Origin: Bilabrum cf. latius
Lineage: Eukaryota; Bigyra: Bicosoecida; Bigyra; Bicosoecida
Length of the DNA stretch: 64,000 bases
Direction of reading: 5' to 3'
Assembly: GCA_965178125.1 (NCBI GenBank)
Contig: OZ237748.1
Coordinates: 124,001 to 188,000 of the forward strand
A program made the translations under genes and the position numbers. How positions within the stretch are numbered: the first letter of the stretch is position 1; each line of letters starts with the position of its first letter. Below the pieces are notes generated by a model. That model was not told the DNA's origin. It worked only from the letters and a program-made list of their open reading frames with translations, and did not search any database. Shown here piece after piece: positions 11,016 through 22,547 of this stretch.

Positions 11016-14000
11016 TCAAGGACAGCCCAATGCAGCACCGGTGCCATGCAGCACATCCTCCGAGATGCCAGCGAGCAACTCATGCCGTCGCTTTCCGACG
11101 AATAGCGAGCACAGATGGGCCACCAGGCCCTTCCCTGGGTCGGGCAGCCGAGCTGCCTCATACCCCGGCACGGTTTTCTCCCAGGCAGCAGCCAGTAGAT
11201 TGGCCCCGGGACGGCCGTGCCAGAACACGACAGTTCCGTGGTCCCGCAGCACAGACACCGGTGCCACGTTCTCCTGTGCGCCCCCTTGCGGTTCCACAAC
11301 GCTGGTCAAGAAATCAGCAGGCAGCGTCGATCCCGTCATGAGTACCACGGCTGTGTAACCTCTGCGCAATGTCTCGGCGGCGGCCTTGGCGGCCAGCGCC
11401 AGCAGCTGCACGCGGCGAAGAATGTGAGTGGGTCCCGCGCCCCAGCCTTCGTCCTCTCTGGCCACACTCCGCTCACGTCGATCTCCGGGAACTCCATCCG
11501 CTCTGTTGGCGAGCCCGAGGTCGGCGTCGGCTGGCGCTGAAGCGGAAGGTGGCGGCACGCGGCCATCTTCGGCCCACGAAGGCACCAGGATATGGGGCAG
11601 GAAGTATGGCTCGATCCCGTGGGTGTCCCAGCAGTACTGGGCGTGGTCGAGCGTGGGTGAGAACACAGCCGGGATGCCCACCGCGCCTGCCGTCTCGAGC
11701 GCTGCACTCACGGATCCGAGGCTTTGGCGGTGAGCATCGGTGTCCTGGTCTTCGTCACCAATCACGGTAATGACGGCCGGGGATGTGGCGAGCGGCTGCT
11801 CTGTTGCATTGGCGGTGCCGTGCTTGCCTCCCACTTGCTCATCCGGATGCGATGCTTGCTGCAAGCCACCCGTTCGCTTCTCGCGTCGGTCGCCCGCAGC
11901 ACTGGGGTACACGGCTCGCAGGGCCAGGTACTCGTGCAGAGTTCGTGCAGCAGGGACTGCATCGAGCAAGGATTGCTCTGCGCGAGTTTGCGCTTCGCTG
12001 TTGACCCCAATGCCTCGAGATGCTGGCTTCTCGATCATGCCCCAGTCGCTCGCGGCGGATGGCTGCAGGAGCCGTGCATCGGGACGAATGCCCCGCTTGA
12101 TCGCGTGCAAGCGGCGGCAGAGCTCGCACGTACCTGCCTTGGTTTGGTCAAACTCGACAATTCCGTCGTTCGTCGTCTGCCGCGTCGAACCTTCCGCCCA
12201 GTTGGCGAACTCACCCTGCATGATGACTCCACCCACCGGCCTTCGCTTGCCTCGTCCTGCGCGGCTGGCGCCCTTCTCGTCGTCGACCGCGCTCTGGCCA
12301 GATAGACGCATCCTCCCACCGCGGGCTGTGGCTGGGGGCCGGCCCGCCCGCCAGGCCTAGAACCGCGCCATGCCGCTCTCCAGGTGGTGTTTCACGGATC
12401 GTACCGCTGCCTTGGCCGAGGAGAACCCGCTCAGGTCAATGAGCGCGAGGGGGTGCAGCGAAAGCTCCTGCCAGTCGGGCGCGCCGAGGTAGAGCGGCAC
12501 GGAATGCGCCAGCATGGGGTTGGTGGCCTTTTCCGAAAAGTAACCGTGGCACATGGTGTTCTCCATCGCCACCGTGAGCGGCCACGGCTCGAGCGCCTTG
12601 ACCCGCAGCTTGGCCGCGTCGGCATACGTCACCCCATTCCCAAGGATGAGCCCAGTACCGTACGCGTCGCGCCTGTTGTTCATGCAGGTTCCGATCGAGT
12701 CTACCCCAAGCCCTGCGTTTAAGAGCGCCTTGAGCGTCTTTTCTCGATTGGCGCGGCTCTCGCAGTTGCTCTGCATAAAGACGGCAGGTTGCTTGGGGCG
12801 GATGGACCGGATGTCTGCCAGAGCGCGCGCGAAACGGCCTGTGGGAGGACGGCTGTCCGACTTGTTGCGTCCTCCGGATTGGTCTGGACCTGGGAGACAA
12901 CTCACGCGCGGCGAGGGATTCTCGCGGCCGGCACGCAGCAGACCCCTCCGGAGAGACCCGAACTGAGGTTTTGGAAGCGCCCGCAGCGGCATGCTCCACC
13001 ATAGTACCGCGTCCTGCACAGCTTGATCCCACAATTCGGCAGTAAGGTTGCTGCCAGCGACCTGAGGCTGCGCGTGATCACCTGCGGATCGATCCAACTA
13101 GGTGCCGACCCTCAGAGCCAGCAAGGTGCCTTCGGCTGCAGCCTGGGCACCACCGGGCACCACCCCGCGCACAGGCTCACGAAACACCAGGCCGCTCCAA
13201 ACATGCGCGGCGAGCTGTGCCGGCCCCGGTCTGAAGTCGTGAGTGGCTATTTGATTGAGTCGGCGATCGAAGCCTGCAGACAGGTCCAAGAGCGGCTGCA
13301 GCCCGATCTCGCCAACAGGATAGTTCCCGCTTGATTCGCTGGTTGCCTTGAGGTACAAGAGCAGCGGCGGTTTCGTTTTACTGCCGTGGTACCGCTCCTT
13401 GGTCGCAATGAGGGCGCAAATCTTCCGAAAGGAGCTCGGGGGTTTGGCCGCCTGGCTGCGACGCGAGAGCCACTGCTGGCACTCGCTTGCGTCCCGGCGA
13501 GCAATCGATGCCGCTTGGATGCTTTGAACCCACTCCTGGGCATGGTCCTCAATAGCGAGCCATTCGTTGCTGGCCCCCGACCCTACAGCACGGCCGCGCT
13601 GGGAGTGCGCCTTCTGCTGCCAGGCTGCGTGCAGCTGGGCCCTGCGGCGATCCGCACGCAGCCAGGCCCACCGCCCAGTCTCGACCTTGCTCAAAAAATA
13701 CCCGGGCTGGAAAAAATCGGTTGTTTGCTTTGGCAGGCCGGATGCGGCCAGAAACGACCGCTACAGCATGCTATTGGACAGCTCCAAGGCTCCCCCCGGT
13801 CCGCCATCAACCATCGCCTCGTGCAGCTGCCCCGCATCGTAGGCCAGCTCGCACGATACCACATCGTCCTTGGAAAACTGTGGATGCGCGTCAGACCACG
13901 AGTCGTCGTACCAAGGGCACTGTAGAGTAGTGGAGCGTCTCTTTTGCGAACCGATCGCCTTCTTCGCTTCCGCCATAGACCAGCGGCTGATTTTGAGCAG

Positions 14001-14840
14001 GGCCAGATCGGCTGCCCCTCGCCCAACCGGGTCGGGCCCGAGCATCGACATGCACTTTGCACCGGTCTGTCCTTTCGGCAAGAAGAATATGGTCGCGCAG
14101 GCAACACGCCCCGTGGCGGGCTCGCACAGTCCCCTCGAGATCGCGACGGGGTCGCACATTGATTCCGCTAGCCCTTGCGCCACCAGCTAGCACCGAGCTA
14201 GATTCGGCCTGTCGCCCGCAGACTTGAGCGAGTCTGACAGCTTTCTGGTTGCCTAGAACATAGCCGCGCTGCAATCATCTGGGAATCGCAGGATAACTGG
14301 GCGGCCGCCGCTTGCATTGAGGCGGGCATGCTAGTAGCCTTGCAGTGCCTCGCGGGGGGGGAAACTGAGCCACCCGCGCATGGCATCCTAGACATGCCTC
14401 TCGCTGCCTTCCTTGGAGCAGAACTGTTCTTCAGCGGTATGTCCCAACCAGTCAACCGCATCCTATCTCCAGATCGGCATCGCCGGCAAATGACTCCCAC
14501 TCTGAGGAGCCCCGGATGTATTGCTATGCACTTGGTCCAGCTCATGCGGCATGACCAATCTGTGCGGTCGACTAGATGCCTGAAACCAGTAAGTCATGGC
14601 ACCCACTGTAAAAATGCTCGCAGAAACGAGTGCGCCAGAGCGAAGAAGGCACTTCGAACTGGCATGGCGTGCAGTTTCCCGCTCCTTCGTACACAGCTTG
14701 AACAGCTTCATCGAATGTGTTACCCAGAAGATAGGTAATTGAATGAGTATTGTACCTTGAACGAATACCAGACTGCAAAGCGAGATAGAAAGCAGCGAGC
14801 GAGTAGCAATGGCGCTATTGCATCGGTAGCCGCAGCGCAA
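11016..14840 (-). CDS. GT10-like (alpha-1,3-fucosyltransferase family) Golgi-type glycosyltransferase
   Basis: The frame is open from about 14840 to TGA at 11016, apart from eight TAGs (14463, 14388, 14331, 14253, 14187, 13761, 13098, 12357; lowest base of each codon). The N-terminus has a hydrophobic stretch (SLLSISLCSLVFVQGTILI) resembling a type II signal anchor. The central part carries GT10 features: MQSNCESRANREK, VDSIGTCMNN, then MENTMCHGYFSEK (the family ENS-x-C-x-DY-x-TEK motif) and VPLYLGAPDW. The TAG at 12357 follows the GT10 C-terminal helix. About 430 residues of unassigned sequence follow. No clear ATG precedes the anchor, so a short 5' exon is likely. Expected activity is transfer of fucose from GDP-fucose to a glycan in the Golgi lumen. 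Confidence 0.75.
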
Positions 14841-14924
14841 ACAAAAGTGACCGCCCTAGCAGGACCAGTTCAATCGCACCGAATTGTCTGAAATATATAC
14901 TCTTTTTGATGCCAGAGTGTACGC

Positions 14925-15010
14925 AAAAGTTACGCAATCTCCGGCCCTCTCCTGAACACAGAGATTGGATGCGCGTCATCGCTGGCAGTTCGTTGGCTCG
15001 GTCGCTACTG
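14925..15010. repeat. dispersed repeat related to 10830-10925
   Basis: Shares CAATCTCC-GCCCTCTC-GAACACAGAGA and more diverged downstream sequence with the first copy. It lies directly upstream of the second relic of the repeat-rich gene. Confidence 0.6.
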
Positions 15011-15169
15011 TGAATGTGCGACCAGGCCAACGGCAGGGCCGGCGCATCCGATCTATGCAGGTGTGCAGCCTTCGAGAGTATTGTGCATTTTCCCTTATTA
15101 TTATGAATTCCGTGTCTTACGAATTTCAACGGCTTTGTTTGCAGTAGGACTGTGAATGCAAGGAGACTG

Positions 15170-15480
15170 GGCCGGCTGCAGCTGGGCAGGTGCCGATGGG
15201 AGCTGCTGCGGCGGCGGAGACTGCGCCAACTGCAGCCAGCCGTGCCAGTCGCAAGCGTGCGCACGTTCCCTCGCCAGGTAAAGAAAGTGGGAAAGGCAGA
15301 GATGCGGAAGTTCGAGGCAGAGCCGCGCGCAATGGCGTGGCAATGGGCAGCTGCTTGTTCGTGGCCAAGAATCCCGCAGATGCACTCGCGCGCTTGCCGG
15401 ATGCAGACGACCCGAGCCCGCACGATGAGGTGGACCTCGTCAGCAACACCACCCTCTGCTGCGAGCGGGTACCTGGATAA
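15170..15480 (+). pseudogene. internally deleted copy of the repeat-rich gene
   Basis: The + reading gives GQVPMGAAAAAE, SRKRAHVPSP and then VAMGSCLFVAKNPADALARL with DADDPSPHDEV. These match two segments of the minus-strand gene at the window start (GQVPMGAAAA with SRKRGPVPPP near 4280, and VAVGSCLLAAKHAADALARV with DADEPIPHDEV near 3300). There they lie about 1 kb apart; here they are adjacent. It ends at TAA 15478 with no start or remainder of the protein, so a truncated duplicate is most likely. Confidence 0.7.
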
Positions 15481-15752
15481 TATTCAAGTGGATAGTCTAT
15501 GGGGCTGACATCGAGGCGCGCGGCAGTGGGCGGGGGCACACTTTTGGATGCATGCTTTGCCTTGTGCTGGACATCAGGCGGAATCAATAAATCGATCGCA
15601 TTTCATGTTTGCTTGTCACACACTTCATCATGCACCGGTCAGATGCGCATCGGCGGTCTCCCCAGCAGTGGTGGATGAGGCATCTGAAATTCGATCGGAG
15701 ACAACACATTGGCATCCCCGGGTTCGCTGGCAGCTTACAGCGGAGGCAATCC

Positions 15753-17985
15753 ATGTATCACCAGGGCGTTGATGTATCAGCGGTTGTCGTTAATGTAGGC
15801 TCACATTCTGTAAAGGTTGGCCATGCTGGTGCGGACGCTCCGACGGCAATCTTGTCTTCCGTGGTTGGAGTGAGGCGCCGGCGAGAGGCATCATCCGCTG
15901 CAATGGATGGTGACGACCGAATGCCATCCCGTACATCATCCGTATTAGCAGCGTCTGGAGTTCCTAGAGATGAGTACGTTGACGATTTGGACGCGGTCGA
16001 GGACTGCCATGGAGTTGACATCCGAGCAGCCACGCGAGACGGCCTTGGTAAGCAATTTCGGATCAGGCATCCGCCATAGTTGCTGTTCATGTACACAGCT
16101 GTATTAATATGAGGCAAACACGCCAAGATTGACGCGCATCGCGCTGCCGCAGCTCGCCTCAAGGACGAAGCAGCTGCAACCCCCCCCTTCCTCCTCCCTT
16201 GCACATCCCCACTCGATCGCCGCCGCCAACCGCCAACCGCCACCTTCTTCCGCAGTGCACGACTGGGACGCCACGCTCGCGCTGGTACGCAGGGGATCGT
16301 ACCGCTGCTCGTCCTCCTCCCCGCCGCCCCAGTCGTCCGCCTCCGCGGGGGGGCGACAACCAGCAGCAGCAGCGGCAGCATCCGCCGGCGGACAGCTTGC
16401 ATCTTCATCTTCATCTTCGTATTCCGACCGGGAGGCGCCCCTCGCCGGTCGCCCCATCTGCATCGCCGAGCCCGTGCTCGCCCCCTCCGCCGACCGCCGC
16501 CGGTGGGCCGAGCACCTGCTCGAACAAGAAGGCGCGGCCGCCCTCGTGTCCTCCAGGGAAGGCGTGCTGGAGTGCTTCTCGGCTGGCGCGACCAGCGGGC
16601 TGGCCATCAATTGCGGGCACTCGGGAGTGTCGGTCACCCCAGTGCAGGACGGCTACCCTCTGCTGCTGGGGCTCAGGAGAAGCACGAACGCTGGAGCGGC
16701 AGCCACGGACACCCTCGTGCGGCTGCTGGAGGGCCGCATGGCGGCGCGCGCGGGCCTCACGCCGGAGGGTGTGACGAGTGCGAGGGCGGCCCTGACGGTG
16801 GGAGGTGCGTCGGGATTCGGAGCGGGAATGGGCGCGGCCCCGATGGAGGACGACGACGGGACCCACTCGTCACACGGGTCGGCCACCTCCGGCGTGCTGT
16901 CGTGCGGGTCGATCGGGCTGCTGTACGCCTGGCCCTGCGCCTCCGTGGGCGCGCGGCTGCACGCGAAGACGAGGGCCAGGAAGCGGCCCGGCGGCGCTGC
17001 GGCGGCGGCCGGGGCGGCGTCGTCGTCCTCGCACTCGTCACACACCCTCGCGCAGAGGCTCGATCTCCTCGGCGCCCTGGACGGCGCCGGCGGTTGCAAC
17101 CGCTCGGGCTACACGGCCAGCTTCCTCCTGTGGCACGCGAGGCGGGCGGCGGAAGCGGCCAGGGAGCGGGTGTGCCGCGTGGCGGAGACCGGGGGCAGGT
17201 ACGCCGAGACGCAGGGGAGGTCCAGCGCCGATGGGGGTGGGGAAAGCGGCGGCACCGGGAGCGGTGGCAGCGGCGGTGGGGATGGTGGCCAAACCGGCGG
17301 CGGCACGATGGCCCCCGCCATACCGTACGAACTGCCCGATGGCAGCATCCTGCAGGTGGACGCGGGCGACAGGTACCGGGCCTGCGAGGTGACGATGGCA
17401 CCGTGGGAGGGACTCGGAGCCGGATTGGAGCCCGCCCGGTGGATGGCAGCGGCGGCGAAGGAGGGGGGGGAGGACCGCGCGGGCCTGCCGTCCTCGGCGT
17501 CTTCCTCCTCGAAGGCATCGGCTTCGTCCGCATCGGCATCATCAGCAGCAGCAGCCTCTGGCCGAAGCGTCAAGGAGTCCGCTGCCATGACCCTCGCCCG
17601 CCGGCAGCTCGCCCTCCACCGCTTCGACTACGAGGGTCCGTCCGCTTGTTCCCTGGCGGGGGCGTCACCCCTCTCTCGCCTGGTGGTGGATGCCCTGGTG
17701 GCATGCGAGCCTGATGCCAGGCGAGAGTGCGGCGACAACGTCGTGCTCACGGGGGGCTACTCGCAGACGGCTGGGCTGCAGGAGAGGCTGAAATCGACGC
17801 TCGCGGAGATCGCGCCCGCGGGGGCGAGGATGCGGTTCGTGCCCGCGGCTTCGCCGGACCCCCGGTTCGGGGCGTGGGTGGGCGGCAGCATCGTGGCGAG
17901 CATGGGCACGTTTCCGGATTTGTGGGTGAGCAAGGCCGAGTGGGACGAGCACGGGGAATCGATCCTGCTGAGGAAATGCGTGTGA
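15753..17985 (+). CDS. Arp4/BAF53-type nuclear actin-related protein
   Basis: Exon 1 is 15753-16047 and exon 2 is 16256-17985. The intron has donor GTAAGC and acceptor CTTCCGCAG and restores GLVHDWDATLALV at the junction. The start MYHQGVDVSAVVVNVGSHSV is the Arp4 N-terminal beta-strand pair, INCGHSGVSVTPVQDGYPL is the phosphate-2 region, and VVLTGGYSQTAGLQERL through GGSIVASMGTFPDLWVSKAEW is the C-terminal actin fold. At 674 residues it is longer than usual (about 430-490) because of low-complexity insertions, which carry three TGTGACGAGTG motifs and one GGTTGCAACC palindrome. Arp4 is a subunit of INO80, SWR1 and NuA4-type chromatin complexes in other eukaryotes. The stop is TGA and there are no in-frame TAGs. 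Confidence 0.9.
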
Positions 17986-18291
17986 AGCAGTGAATGCGGA
18001 TTGAATTGCAAAAGAAGAAATGCTTCCTGGGCTGCTCGGCGTGCGGTTCGGATCCAGCTCCCTCGCTCTCGCAGCAAATGGGACGCAGCAAATGGGACGG
18101 CCGCTGCCGGTGCAAGCACTGCGATCGATGCTCCCGGAGAGTGCTTCAAAGTAGATTCGTACGGTTTTTTCCCACTCAATTCGCGTGCTCAGGATCGCAT
18201 CCCGACCGGGTCAGACCCCACTCGTTGGAGGCGAGACCGCGGCCGCTGGACGCTTCGCTGAGCCGCTGATACATTCGTCCCAAACGGCTCG

Positions 18292-20829
18292 TCAGACGCC
18301 ACCGTCTGAAGCAGCCCGGGACTGTTTCATTTCGATCATGACGGCGCCCCTGGTCCCTAGGACGCGCCGAAGGTGCTTCTGCGTGCGCTCCATGCGGAAC
18401 CAATCCCGCCACAACCCGTCCCTGTCGTTCGCTCGCAGCACAAACAGCGGGGTCACGATCACCTGCCGCAGTTCCATGGAGACGGTCTCATCTGCGACAG
18501 GTCCGAACGCAGGGGGATCATCGCGGCCCCGGCCGATCACGTCGTCCGCCGGGCTGTCTGCGGGGCTCGCCGTCCCGGAATCGGAATTCGTCACGCTGGA
18601 ACGCGCGTGCGCAAGCCCCCGGTGGTGGGCGGCAGGAGAGAGCATGCCCCTGAGTGCCGCCCGCGCGCCTGTCGGCTCAGGTGTCCGCCTGACGGGCATG
18701 CTCATGTACTCTTCCTCAACCAATGTGTCAGCCCCCAGCGGACTTGCCGCGAGCAGGACGGTTCCATTGGCCTCTCCGCGAACGTTCGCTTGCTGCCGAC
18801 CACCACGGGGGTGGCCGCCGCTCATGGCCCGCCTCGGATAGCACCCCACGGACGAGCTTTTCCGGACCTGGGCCACGCTCTCTTCCCAGGCGGGCTCGTG
18901 CGCGAGCGCACCTGCCCCTGCTCCCTTGCCCCTGCCCCTGCCCGTGCCCTTGCTTTTGCCCATTCCATCTCCCTCGCTCATCATCTCCCGCTGCCCGAGC
19001 GACCGGCTGGGAGCACCACCATCGCCACCGTCGCCTGCCACCATGCGGCGATGGTGGTGCTGGTGCTTTGGCCCCGTGGCTTCGCGGATCCGCAGGACCA
19101 TGCCATTCCGGACCCCCCCTCCGCCACCCCCCCCCGCCCGGACCCCCTGTGCCAGCAGCGTGGACATTCCGGCAGGTCGGCCGGACATTCTCTGCAGCAT
19201 GGTCTTGAGGGAAGCAGATCCTCCCTTCGCCAGCACACTCGTCACACGCTGCCCCTCACCGGAGGCGCTGCTGGTCGCGACCAGGAGATCAGCTGGCTCT
19301 CTGTCGTCCTTCTTCATGATGGATGCATACTGGTTCCAGCCGTTGGCTGATGAGATCCGATCGGAGCTGAACAGCAGCTGCACCTGGATGCCCCTGGGGC
19401 GATGCATCCTCGGGAGACTGGAAGCACGCGTAGATGCTGTGCTCTGTGAGCTGCCTTCGCTGTGTGCGCTGAGTCTCCGCACCATCTCGCCCCTCGATCC
19501 ACGTATGGCGCTGCTCACTTCAACGCTCCCATGCACGTTGTCGCCCTGGAAATCGTCCCCCGCCTCTTCGCTTGTTCCCCCCGCAGCAGCCCCCGGCAGC
19601 GCCACTTCGCCCTTCAACCTCCGGGGGGGAGGGCTGGCATACTTGGCACCAGTAGCAGTGTCAGCGGTACCAATGCCGGTGCCGGTGCCGGTCCCTGTGC
19701 ACAGCTTGCCTCGATGCCTCACGCCTTTCCACGAGTCGGCAGCCACCATCTCCATGGCAATCTCATCGAGATTTTCCTCGGCGTGCTGCTGCTGCTCCTC
19801 CTCCTCCTCCTCGGACTTGTTGACGTCCGGGTGTGCCCTCAGGCCTAAACCAGTGCCCAGGGAAGAGGACAGCGCCGCAGTGGTCTTGCTGGAGACCTAC
19901 ACGGCGGCGGCGCCAGAGGGGATCGTGCTCGTGGGGGCGGCGCTGGATTGCCCTGACTGCCCGCTGATCACCGATGTCCGGGTTGTCGTCGCCGCGCCGC
20001 GCCGGCCGCCGATGGTGCTGGCGCCCGCCTCGTTGAATGCCAGTTGCAGCGGGATGCGCCCGGCCTGGTTCCGGATGCGCTGCCTGGCTGGATGATGATG
20101 CTCCTCCCGGCCGATGCTGGGCACGGCGCGATGGCCGCCCGCCATGCGGAGCAGCCGATCGACTTGCATATTGCTCTGCAGTAAGCCGTAGATGCACGCT
20201 TCTTTGGTCTTGGTCTCTCCCTCGCTCCCCGCTGCTTCGTCATCGTCATCGTAATCGCGCGCGACAGGAAAAGAATCCGGCCCTTCGCTCCCGTCCGCCC
20301 GCGACGAGGAGGAGAGGCTCGCGCCCGCAGAACTCAGCCAATTTGTTCCGATTCGCATTGCTGCTGGTTTCCCTGCGCCGAGGCCTGCGCTTGGCGACGC
20401 CATCCGGATGCGACCAAGCGACAGCAGCACGGAAAGGCTTTTTCCCTGCTGCCCGTCCTGAGCGACCGCTGCCCGCAAATCTGCGACCTGCGCCAGCTCT
20501 CTCGCGCATTGAATTGCGCCCATTCCACTGAATAGTCCGTCTCCTAGCTCGGAATCGACTGGAAATGGCAGTCCGTCGCGATTCGACGAGCGGCCGGCGC
20601 CTTTCTTGCTTTTGTGCAACGGACCGCCAGCTTGCTTGGCCAGCTTGTGCAGCACCATGCATATTTGGAGAGCATCACCGTCAGAAGGGACGAAGAACGC
20701 CCTTGCGTGCTTGGTGCGAATAACGCCGATCAGCCAGAACGAAGATGCGGCGCTTGCTGAAGCCCTCGACTCGCCGTTGCCTTGGTCTGCCTGCAAACCC
20801 TTTGCAGGAGCTTTTGGAGCAGAGGATTC
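18292..20829 (-). CDS. unrecognised low-complexity protein
   Basis: The frame is open from a likely acceptor (ATTTCGCAG, exon from 20829) to TGA at 18292, with one TAG at 19897-19899. That TAG falls between a Ser/Gly/Ala-rich region and an acidic and Gln-rich stretch (KSEEEEEEQQQQHAEE). More ordered segments are VIVTPLFVLRANDRDGLWRDW near the C-terminus and ACIYGLLQSNMQVDRLLRMAG near the N-terminus. The middle holds GKG- and TGTG-type simple repeats and one TGTGACGAGTG motif (reverse, 19236). I do not recognise the family. The gene ends about 300 bp from the end of the Arp4-like gene (convergent pair). The 5' exon was not identified. Confidence 0.55.
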
Positions 20830-22547
20830 CTGCGAAATGCGGCCATGTCAGCGATGAACAATCCCATGGTTGTATTATTGAAAGTCGGGGTTCCAATCAC
20901 CGACGGCAAGGTGCAAACGATAGTTGGCGACGTGGTGATCAGGCAGCCGCTGCAGTGCCCCGGCCTCATCTGTTCTGTGACATGACCGAGTCATACGAAG
21001 CAGTCTATGGGGCGAGCTATGAAAGTAGACACGTAAAATCTTACTACGGTTGCCTGCGAACCAAACTGTAAGTGAGAAACAGCATTGACGCTGTATCTGC
21101 GATCGGTCCTGCGGCTGGGAGCCAAGGATCCCCCTTGCTAGGCAGACGAGCTCGAAGTACAGCTTGCCTGCGAGCGTACGGTACCAGTATAATCTCATAC
21201 AATAAATCTGGTTTCTGCCACACGATTACTGCTTGAGGCGGTGTGAGCCAGGACTCACGTCTTTGTGGTCGGCCGCCAAGTCCTCGCTAGCTACCTTCGA
21301 AAACACGCAACCCATCCGGTCGCTAGGTTCCCTGCAAACGAAACCAACGGAAGAATAGATCAAATTGTCCCGGGGATACGCCAGGAATTCGCGTTGTATG
21401 GAACAGCATCTCCTCGCGATCTCCGCGCACCATGTTTCTTCCTGCGGAACCTGACGCACCCACTGGCCTCGCACCTTGCCCAGCACCATGGGATTTCCCT
21501 ACGCGCACAGCGCCAATTAGGCGTCAACGTGATTCCGTGTTCATTGCTTCGTGACTATGGTATCCAATGTGGACATCCACTGTACGCCGATCGCAACCTG
21601 CTATCCAGCAGAACTGGATTGAACGTCGGATGCTGCCTGCGTGGCTTTTCATCAGCGGGCAGAGGGCGCTGCGTCCATCTCCATGGCACAACACTCCCAT
21701 GCATGCACAGTTACATCCATTGTCACCTCCGGTATAGGGTGGCCTGCCTTTTGGGTGCATGCATGCAGCTCATGCTGCTTGCCACTCCCAATCAGGGGGC
21801 AGCCTGTGTCCGACCGCCATGCAGCAAAGGGGGGGCTGCATTTAGTGGGCAGTGCTCGTGCTGTCTCATCCATCTGACCACATATGCAAAGAAATTGAAT
21901 CTCTGGCCGGTGCTACGAGAATACCTGCTGGGCAAAGCACGTTCGATCCCTCGGATCTAGAGAAGGTGGCGACGGCTGACGATCGATTTCTATGACGTGC
22001 GATCCATTTTCGGCTCCGAATACCGCAGGTATGTGCATGGAGCACGTAAAACTAAATTCCCTTGCCGATCATTGCTGCTGTATTATATCTTGTGTGGCAC
22101 GACCACGATAGCCTGTTTGGACTGCTTGCGTGCCCCAGCACAGTGGTGCATGGCGACATGAACGTGGCTGGATCAGTGTCTGATACGAAGCAGCACCATG
22201 GCTAGAATAAATATGTGCCTTTGGATGCACCATGCTGCCATGGCATCTCGCACTACTTTGCCCGCGAGCGGATCTGCACTTTCACCATGCTCCAGTAGAC
22301 ACAGCCACTGTAAATTGAAGGTGAGGATCACTCAGCATACGATAGATTCTATCCGAGTGCATACTTCTACGACATTTCCCAGTGTACTGGGTGTGTTATT
22401 TCCCTGAGTTTGGTTCGTGCCATTTTGCGGGGATATCAACTGCGTTGCTCCTCCTTCTCATCCACCCAGATCCCGTCTTCTCGCTTTATATTTTAGCCAC
22501 TGGCACCAAGTTCCCACACCTTTACCTGTTCCAAGTTAGTATTCGCC
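20830..22547 (+). other. region with one long but doubtful ORF (21265-22163)
   Basis: With TAG read as sense, a + frame is open from 21265 through TAG 21958-21960 to TGA near 22163, nearly 300 codons. Its composition (many Cys, His and Leu) is not typical of the other proteins here. A minus-strand ORF at 21226-21489, starting MVLGKVRGQWVRQVPQEE and ending in TAA, competes for the same DNA. Neither has a recognised domain. The minus-strand upstream part of the 18292-20829 gene probably also lies here. Confidence 0.25.
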
